From: Trileptium ribeirensis
Lineage: Eukaryota > Nematoda > Enoplea > Enoplida > Thoracostomopsidae
Reading direction: 5' to 3'
Length of the DNA: 64,000 nt
Assembly (NCBI GenBank): GCA_030248225.1
Contig: JASANE010029289.1
Location: 48,548 to 112,547 of the forward strand
Positions 55,976 to 64,000 of the stretch are shown one piece after another. The notes below the pieces were generated by a model. It did no database searches and was not told where the DNA came from. It worked only from the letters and a program-made list of their open reading frames with translations. Made by a program: the position numbers and the translations under genes. Each line of letters opens with the position of its first letter. Within the stretch, counting starts at the first letter, position 1.

Positions 55976-58900
55976 ATTATGTTGAAGTGTCTATGATCTT
56001 CATACAGTCATTGTCATATAATACAGCCTGTTGTCAAATAGCGCTCAACTTCCCTTCATTATTTCTAACTGAGCGAAGCTCGTCATGCATTTATAGCAAA
56101 TTTGAAACATTTAATTATGTTGAAGTTTCTATAATCTTCACGCAGTCATTGTAATAAAATACAGCCTGTCGACAAATAGCGCTCAACTTTCCTGAATTAT
56201 TTGAATTGAGCGAAGCTCGTATTGCATTTAAAGCAAATTTAAAACTTTAGTTATGTTGAAGTGTCTATAATCTTCACGCAGTCATTGTCATAAAGTACAG
56301 CCTGTCGTGAAATAGCGCTCAACTTCCCTGAATTATTTGAACTGAGCGAAGCTCGTGCTGCATTTAAAGCAAATTTAAAACATTAATTATGTTGAAGCGT
56401 CTATGATCTTCACGCAGTCATTGTCATATAATACAGCCTGTTGTCAAATAGTGCTCATCTTCCCTACATTATTTTTAACTGTGCGAAGCTCGTCTTGCAT
56501 TTATAGCAAATTTAAAACATTAATTCTATTGAAGTGTCTATCTATGATCTTCACTCAGTCATTGTCATATAATATAGCTTGTTGTCAAATAGCGCCCAAC
56601 TTCCCTTCATTATATTTAACTGAGCGAAGCTCGTCTTGAATTTATAGCAAATTTAAAACATTAATTATGTTCAACTGTCTATGATCTTCACACAGTCATT
56701 GTCATAGGGTACAGCCTGTTGTCAAATAACGCTCAACTTCCCTGCATTATTTTTAACTGAGCGAAGCTCGTCTTACATTTATCGCAAATTTAAAACATTA
56801 ATTATGTTGGACAGTCTATGATCTTCGCGCAGTCATTGTCATATAATACAGCCTGTTGTCAAATAGCGCTCAACTTCCCTGCATTATTTTTAACTGTGCG
56901 AAGCTCGTATTGCATTTATAGCAAATTTAAAACACTAATTATTTTGAAGTGTATATGATCTAAACGCAGTCTGTTGTCACAAAATACAGCCTGTTGTCAA
57001 ATAGCGCTCAACTGCCCTGCATTATTTTTAACTGAGCGAAGCTCGTCTTGCATTTATATCAAATTTAAAACATTAATTCTATTGAAGTGTCTATGATCTT
57101 CACGCAGTCATTGTCATATAATATAGCTTGTTGTCAAATAGCGCTCAACTTCCCTTCATTATATTTAACTGAGCGAAGCTCGTCTTGAATTTATAGCAAA
57201 TTTTAAACATTAATTATGTTGAACTGTCTATGATCTTCACACAGTCATTGTCATAGGGTACAGCCTGTTGTCAAATAGCGCTCAACTTCCCTGCATTATT
57301 TTTAACTGAGCGAAGCTCGTCTTACATTTATGGCAAATTTAAAACATTAATTATGTTGGACAGTCTATAATCTTCGCGCAGTCATTGTCATATAATACAG
57401 CCTGTTGTCAAATAGCGCTCAACTTCCCTGCATTATTTTTAACTGTGCGAAGCTCGTATTGCATTTATAGCAAATTTAAAACATTAATTATGTTGAAGTG
57501 TATATGATCTAAACGCAGTCTGTTGTCACAAAATACAGCCTGTTGTCAAATAGCGCTCAACTGCCCTGCATTATTTTTAACTGAGCGAAGCTCGCCTTGC
57601 ATTTATATCAAATTTAAAACATTAATTCTATTGAAGTGTCTATGATCTTCACGCAGCCATTGTCATATAATATAGCTTGTTGTCAAATAGCGCTCAACTT
57701 CCCTTCATTATATTTAACTGAGCGAAGCTCGTCTTGAATTTATAGCAAATTTAAAACATTAATTATGTTGAACTGTCTATGATCTTCACACAGTCACTGT
57801 CATAGAGTACAGCCTGTTGTCAAATAACGCTCAACTTCCCTGCATTATTTTTAACTGAGCGAAGCTCGTCTTGCATTTATAGCAAATTTAAAACATTAAT
57901 TCTATTGAAGTGTCTATGATCTTCACGCAGTTATTGTCATATAATATAGCTTGTTGTCAAATAGCCCTCAACTTCCTTTCATTATATTTAACTGAGCGAA
58001 GCTCGTCTTGAATTTATAGCAAATTTAAAACATTAATTATGTTGAACTGTCTATGATCTTCACACAGGCATTGTCATAGGGTACAGCCTGTTGTCAAATA
58101 GCGCTCAACTTCCCTGCATTATTTTTAACTGAGCGAAGCTCGTCTTGAATTTATAGCAAATTTAAAACATTAATTATGTTGAACTGTCTATAATCTTCAC
58201 ACAGTCATTGTCATAGGGTACAGCCTGTTGTCAAATAGCGCTCAACTTCCCTGCATTATTTTTAACTGAGCGAAGCTCGTCTTGAATTTATAGCAAATTT
58301 AAAACATTAATTATGTTGAACTGTCTATGATCTTCACACAGTCATTGTCATATAATACAGCCTGTTTTCAAATAACGCTCAACTTTCCTGCATTATTTTT
58401 AACTGAGAGAAGCTCGTCTTGCATTTATAGCAAATTTAAAACATTAATTCTATTGAAGTGTCTATGATCTTCACGCAGTCATTGTCATATAATATAGCTT
58501 GTTGTCAAATAGCGCTCAACTTCCCTTCATTATATTTAACTGAGCGAAGCTCGTCTTGAATTTATAGCAAATTTAAAACATTAATTATGTTGAACTGTCT
58601 ATGATCTTCACACAGTCATTGTCATAGGGTACAGCCTGTTGTCAAATAGCGCTCAACTTCCCTGCATTATTTTTAACTGAGCGAAGCTCGTATTGCATTT
58701 ATAGCAAATTTAAAACATTAATTATGTTGGACTGTCTATGATCTTCACGCAGTCATTGTCATATAATACAGCCTGTTGTCAAATAGCGCTCAACTTCTCT
58801 GCATTATTTTCAACTTAGCGAAGCTCGTCTTGCATTTATAGCAAATTTAAAACATTAATTATGTTGAAGTGTATATGATCTTCACGCAGTCTGTTGTCAT

Positions 58901-61900
58901 AAAATACAGCCTGTTGTCAAATAGCGCTCAACTTCCCTGCATTATTTTTAACTGAGCGAAGCTCGTCTTGCATTTATAGCAAATTTAAAACATTAATTCT
59001 ATTGAAGTGTCTATGATCTTCACGCAGTCATTGTCATATAATATAGCTTGTTGTCAAATAGCGCTCAACTTCCCTGCATTATATTTAACTGAGCGAAGCT
59101 CGTCTTGAATTTATAGCAAATTTAAAACATTAATTATGTTGAACTGTCTATGATCTTCACACAGTCATTGTCATAGGGTACAGCCTGTTGTCAAATAACG
59201 CTCAACTTCCCTGCATTATATTTAACTGAGCGAAGCTCGTCTTGCATTTATAGCAAATTTAAAACATTAATTATGTTGGACTGTCTATGATCTTCACGCA
59301 GACATTGTCATATAATACAGCCTGTTGTCAAATAGCGCTTAACTTCCCTGCATTATTTTCAACTGTGCGAAGCTCGTCTTGCATTTATAGCAAATTTAAA
59401 ACATTAATTCTATTGAAGTAGCTATGATCTTCACGCAGTCATTATCATAAAATGCAGCCTGTTGTCAGATAGCGCTCAACTTCCCTGCATTATATTTAAC
59501 TGAGCGAAGCTCGTCTTGAATTTATAGCAAATTTAAAACATTAATTATGTTGAACTGTCTATGATCTTCACACAGTCATTGTCATAGGGTACAGCCTGTT
59601 GTCAAATAGCGCTCAACTTCCCTGCATTATTTTTAACTGAGCGAAGCTCGTCTTGAATTTATAGCAAATTTAAAACATTAATTATGTTGAACTGTCTATG
59701 ATCTTCACACAGTCATTGTCATAGAGTACAGCCTGTTGTCAAATAGCGCTCAACTTCCCTGCATTATTTTTAACTGAGCGAAGCTCGTCTTGCATTTATA
59801 GCAAATTTAAAACATTAATTATGTTGGACTGTCTATGATCTTCACGCAGTCATTGTCATATAATATAGCTTGTTGTCAAATAGCGCTCAACTTCCCTTCA
59901 TTATATTTAACTGAGCGAAGCTCGTCTTGAATTTATAGCAAATTTAAAACATTAATTATGTTGAACTGTCTATGATCTTCACACAGTCATTGCCATATAA
60001 TACAGCCTGTTGTCAAATAACGCTCAACTTCCCTGCATTATTTTTAACTGAGCGAAGCTCGTCTTGCATTTATAGCAAATTTAAAACATTAATTATATTG
60101 AAGTGCCTATGATCTTCACGCAGTCATTGTCACATAATATAGCCTGTTGTCAAATAGCGCTCAACTTCCCTGCATTATGTTTAACTGAGCGAAGCTCGTC
60201 TTGAATTTATAGCAAATTTAAAACATTAATTATGTTGAACTGTCTATGATCTTCACACAGTCATTGTCATAGAGTACAGCCTGTTGTCAAATAGCGCTCA
60301 ACATCCCTGCATTATTTTTAACTGAGCGAAGCTCGTCTTGCATTTATAGCAAATTTAAAACATTAATTCTATTGAAGTAGCTATGATCTTCACGCAGTCA
60401 TTATCATAAAATGCAGCCTGTTGTCAGATAGCGCTCAACTTCCCTGCATTAATTTTAACTGAGCGAAGCTCGTCTTGCATTTATAGCAAATTTAAAACAT
60501 TAATTATGTTGAAGTTTCTATGATCTTCACACTGTCATTGTCATAGAGTACAGCCTGTTGTCAGATAGCGCTCAACTTCCCTGCATTATTTTCAACTGAG
60601 CGAAGCTCGTCTTGCATTTATAGCAAATTTAAAACATTAATTATGTTGAAGTTTCCATGATCTTCATACAGTCATTGTCATACAATACAGCCTGTTGTCA
60701 GATAGCGCTCAACTTCCCTGCATTATATTTAACTGAGCGAAGCTCGTCTTGAATTTATAGCAAATTTAAAACATTAATTATGTTGAACTGTCTATGATCT
60801 TCACACAGTCATTGTCATAGGGTACAGCCTGTTGTCAAATAGCGCTCAACTTCCCTGCATTATTTTTAACTGAGCGAAGCTCGTCTTGAATTTATAGCAA
60901 ATTTAAAACATTAATTATGTTGAACTGTCTATGATCTTCACACAGTCATTGTCATAGGGTACAGCCTGTTGTCAAATAGCGCTCAACTTCCCTGCATTAT
61001 TTTTAACTGAGCGAAGCTCGTCTTGAATTTATAGCAAATTTAAAACATTAATTATGTTGAACTGTCTATGATCTTCACACAGTCATTGTCATAGAGTACA
61101 GCCTGTTGTCAAATAGCGCTCAACTTCTCTGCATTATTTTTAACTGAGCGAAGCTCGTCTTGAATTTATAGCAAATTTAAAACATTAATTATGTTGAACT
61201 GTCTATGATCTTCACACAGTCATTGTCATAGGGTACAGCCTGTTGTCAAATAGCGCTCAACTTCCCTGCATTATTTTTAACTGAGCGAAGCTCGTCTTGA
61301 ATTTATAGCAAATTTAAAACATTAATTATGTTGAACTGTCTATGATCTTCACACAGTCATTGTCATAGAGTACAGCCTGTTGTCAAATAACGCTCAACTT
61401 CCCAGCATTATTTTTAACTGAGCGAAGCTCGTCTTGCATTTATAGCAAATTTAAAACATTAATTCTATTGAAGTGTCTATGATCTTCACGCAGTCATTGT
61501 CATATAATATAGCTTGTTGTCAAATAGCGCTCAACTTCCCTTCATTATATTTAACTGAGCGAAGCTCGTCTTGAATTTATAGCAAATTTAAAACATTAAT
61601 TATGTTGAACTGTCTATGATCTTCACACAGTCATTGTCATAGGCTACAGCCTGTTGTCAAATAGCGCTCAACTTCCCTGCATTATTTTTAACTGAGCGAA
61701 GCTCGTCTTGAATTTATAGCAAATTTAAAACATTAATTATGTTGAACTGTCTATGATCTTCACACAGTCATTGTCATAGGCTACAGCCTGTTGTCAAATA
61801 GCGCTCAACTTCCCTGCATTATTTTTAACTGAGCGAAGCTCGTCTTGAATTTATAGCAAATTTAAAACATTAATTATGTTGAACTGTCTATGATCTTCAC

Positions 61901-63964
61901 ACAGTCATTGCCATATAATACAGCCTGTTGTCAAATAACGCTCAACTTCCCTGCATTATTTTTAACTGAGCGAAGCTCGTCTTGCATTTATAGCAAATTT
62001 AAAACATTAATTCTATTGAAGTGTCTATGATCTTCACGCAGTCATTGTCATATAATATAGCTTGTTGTCAAATAGCGCTCAACTTCCCTTCATTATATTT
62101 AACTGAGCGAAGCTCGTCTTGAATTTATAGCAAATTTAAAACATTAATTATGTTGAACTGTCTATGATCTTCACACAGTCATTGTCATAGGGTACAGCCT
62201 GTTGTCAAATAACGCTCAACTTCCCTGCATTATTTTTAACTGAGCGAAGCTCGTCTTGCATTTATAGCAAATTTAAAACATTAATTATATTGAAGTGTCT
62301 ATGATCTTCACGCAGTCATTGTCACATAATATAGCCTGTTGTCAAATAGCGCTCAACTTCCCTGCATTATTTTTAACTGAGCGAAGCTCGTCTTAAATTT
62401 ATAGCAAATTTAAAACATTAATTATGTTGAACTGTCTATGATCTTCACACAGTAATTGTCATAGGGTACAACCTGTTGTCAAATAGCGCTCAACTTCCCT
62501 GCATTATTTTTAACTGAACGAAGCTCGTCTTGAATTTATAGCAAATTTAAAACATTAATTATGTTGAACTGTCTATGATCTTCACACAGTCATTGTCATA
62601 GAGTACAGCCTGTTATCAAATAACGCTCAACTTCCCAGCATTATTTTTAACTGAGCGAAGCTCGTCTTGCATTTATAGCAAATTTAAAACATTAATTCTA
62701 TTGAAGTGTCTATGATCTTCACGCAGTCATTGTCATATAATATAGCTTGTTGTCAAATAGCGCTCAACTTCCCTTCATTATATTTAACTGAGCGAAGCTC
62801 GTCTTGAATTTATAGCAAATTTAAAACATTAATTATGTTGAACTGTCTATGATCTTCACACAGTCATTGTCATAGGGTACAGCCTGTTGTCAAATAGCGC
62901 TCAACTTCCCTGCATTATTTTTAACTGAGCGAAGCTCGTCTTGAATTTATAGCAAATTTAAAACATTAATTATGTTGAACTGTCTATGATCTTCACACAG
63001 TCATTGTCATAGGGTACAGCCTGTTGTCAAATAGCGCTCAACTTCCCTGCATTATTTTTAACTGAGCGAAGCTTGTCTTGAATTTATAGCAAATTTAAAA
63101 CATTAATTATGTTGAACTGTCTATGATCTTCACACAGTCATTGTCATATAACACAGCCTGTTGTCAAATAACGCTCAACTTCCCTGCATTAGTTTTAACT
63201 GAGCGAAGCTCGTCTTGCATTTATAGCAAATTTAAAACATTAATTCTATTGAAGTGTCAATGATCTTAACGCAGTCATTGTCATATAATATAGCTTGTTG
63301 TCAAATAGCGCTCAACTTCCCTTCATTATATTTAACTGAGCGAAGCTCGTCTTGAATTTATAGCAAATTTAAAACATTAATTATGTTGAACTGTCTATGA
63401 TCTTTACACAGTCATTGTCATAGGGTACATCCTGTTGTCAAATAACGCTCAACTTCCCTGCATTATTTTTAACTGAGCGAAGCTCGTCTTGCATTTATAG
63501 CAAATTTAAAACATTAATTATATTGAAGTGTCTATGATCTTCACGCAGTCATTGTCACATAATATAGCCTGTTGTCAAATAGCGCTCAACTTCCCTGCAT
63601 TATTTTTAACTGAGCGAACCTCGTCTTAAATTTATAGCAAATTTAAAACATTAATTATGTTGAACTGTCTATGATCTTCACACAGTCATTGTCATAGGGT
63701 ACAACCTGTTGTCAAATAGCGCTCAACTTCCCTGCATTATTTTTAACTGAACGAAGCTCGTCTTGAATTTATAGCAAATTTAAAACATTAATTATGTTGA
63801 ACTGTCTATGATCTTCACACAGTCATTGTCATAGATTACAGCCTGTTATCAAATAACGCTCAACTTCCCAGCATTATTTTTAACTGAGCGAAGCTCGTCT
63901 TGCATTTATAGCAAATTTAAAACATTAATTCTATTGAAGTAGCTATGATCTTCACGCAGTCATT
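55976..63964. repeat. 137-bp satellite array, about 58 units
   Basis: A unit of about 137 bp (AACTGAGCGAAGCTCGTCTT, TATAGCAAATTTAAAACATT, ATGATCTTCACACAGTCATT, TACAGCCTGTTGTCAAATAG and GCGCTCAACTTCCCTGCATT) repeats with little change in length. Units near 56.0-56.6 kb are the most diverged, as expected at an array edge. The array stops abruptly at 63,964, before TAGCACAGCGAACC. Unit variants follow a fixed order, with GAAGTGT...CACGCAG followed by CATATAATATAGCTTG. Open frames here come from the repeat. Confidence 0.97.
62281..63513. repeat. 1,233-bp higher-order repeat (9 x 137 bp)
   Basis: The rare variant ATTATATTGAAG with CACATAATATAGCCTG and CTTAAATTTATAG begins at 62,281 and again at 63,514. 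Diagnostic neighbours follow in the same order after both: ACAACCTG with AACTGAACGAAG, then TTATCAAATAACG with CCCAGC. The preceding eight units (from 61,185) fit the same order, so about 2.3 higher-order copies are present. Confidence 0.8.
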
Positions 63965-64000
63965 TAGCACAGCGAACCTAACGAAGTACAGCACGTACAT

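Noticed and set aside
55924..56639. Open frames of 76-78 codons in the satellite
   Set aside because: They are translations of the 137-bp repeat with the same peptide recurring; there is no start context and no independent coding signal.
55976..63964. CRISPR-like array
   Set aside because: The whole 137-bp unit is repeated with no unique spacers, in an animal genome. It is a satellite.

Overview
This is an AT-rich, intron-bearing animal nuclear sequence with no bacterial features. There are no operons and no ribosome-binding sites. GT-AG introns interrupt conserved exons, and most of the window is repeats and transposon debris. The encoded ALIX protein looks invertebrate to me, somewhat closer to arthropod than to vertebrate versions as I remember them. 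I cannot name the species.

Region 1 (1-22,003, minus strand) is the 5' half of an ALIX/PDCD6IP gene. I could join nine exons with matching splice phases. They give about 410 codons: the complete Bro1 domain and the start of the central V domain. The rest of the V domain and the proline-rich tail lie to the left of base 1. Intron 1 (7.9 kb) carries a dead pogo/Tigger-type DNA transposon (15.3-16.9 kb) and a dead CR1/Jockey-like LINE (17.3-19.7 kb), both antisense to the gene. Intron 3 holds a decayed 165-bp tandem repeat. An orphan terminal exon with its own AATAAA lies in intron 2.

Region 2 (22-39.3 kb) has no recognised host gene. It holds a 2.7-kb near-palindromic fold-back element (24.7-27.5 kb) with a third partial copy beside it, a GGAATTT-type minisatellite (28.3-28.8 kb), and an old inverted duplication from about 29.2 to 37.7 kb with arms of 3-4 kb. 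A tyrosine-recombinase-like reading frame is tentatively seen just outside its right arm.

Region 3 (39.3-54.3 kb) is packed with terminal-inverted-repeat elements: a 150-bp MITE, a 147-bp tandem repeat, a 440-bp element with 24-bp perfect ends, two hAT-like short elements, a 452-bp element, and a 7.9-kb element (45,656-53,558) with 55-bp ends flanked by TAA on both sides. tRNA-derived SINE heads are scattered here and at 14.7 and 36.2 kb. A few isolated exon-like stretches on the plus strand (41.5, 43.2, 44.2 kb) may belong to an unrecognised gene.

Region 4 (54.8-64 kb) has a 20-bp minisatellite, then a single phase 1-1 Sushi/CCP exon on the minus strand. Directly beside it is a 109-bp repeat that triplicates the exon's 3' splice site, followed by an 8-kb satellite of about 58 units of 137 bp with a 9-unit (1,233-bp) higher-order repeat. 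The satellite probably lies in an intron of the CCP-protein gene, whose other exons are outside the window or not recognised. The two host genes have no evident functional link.
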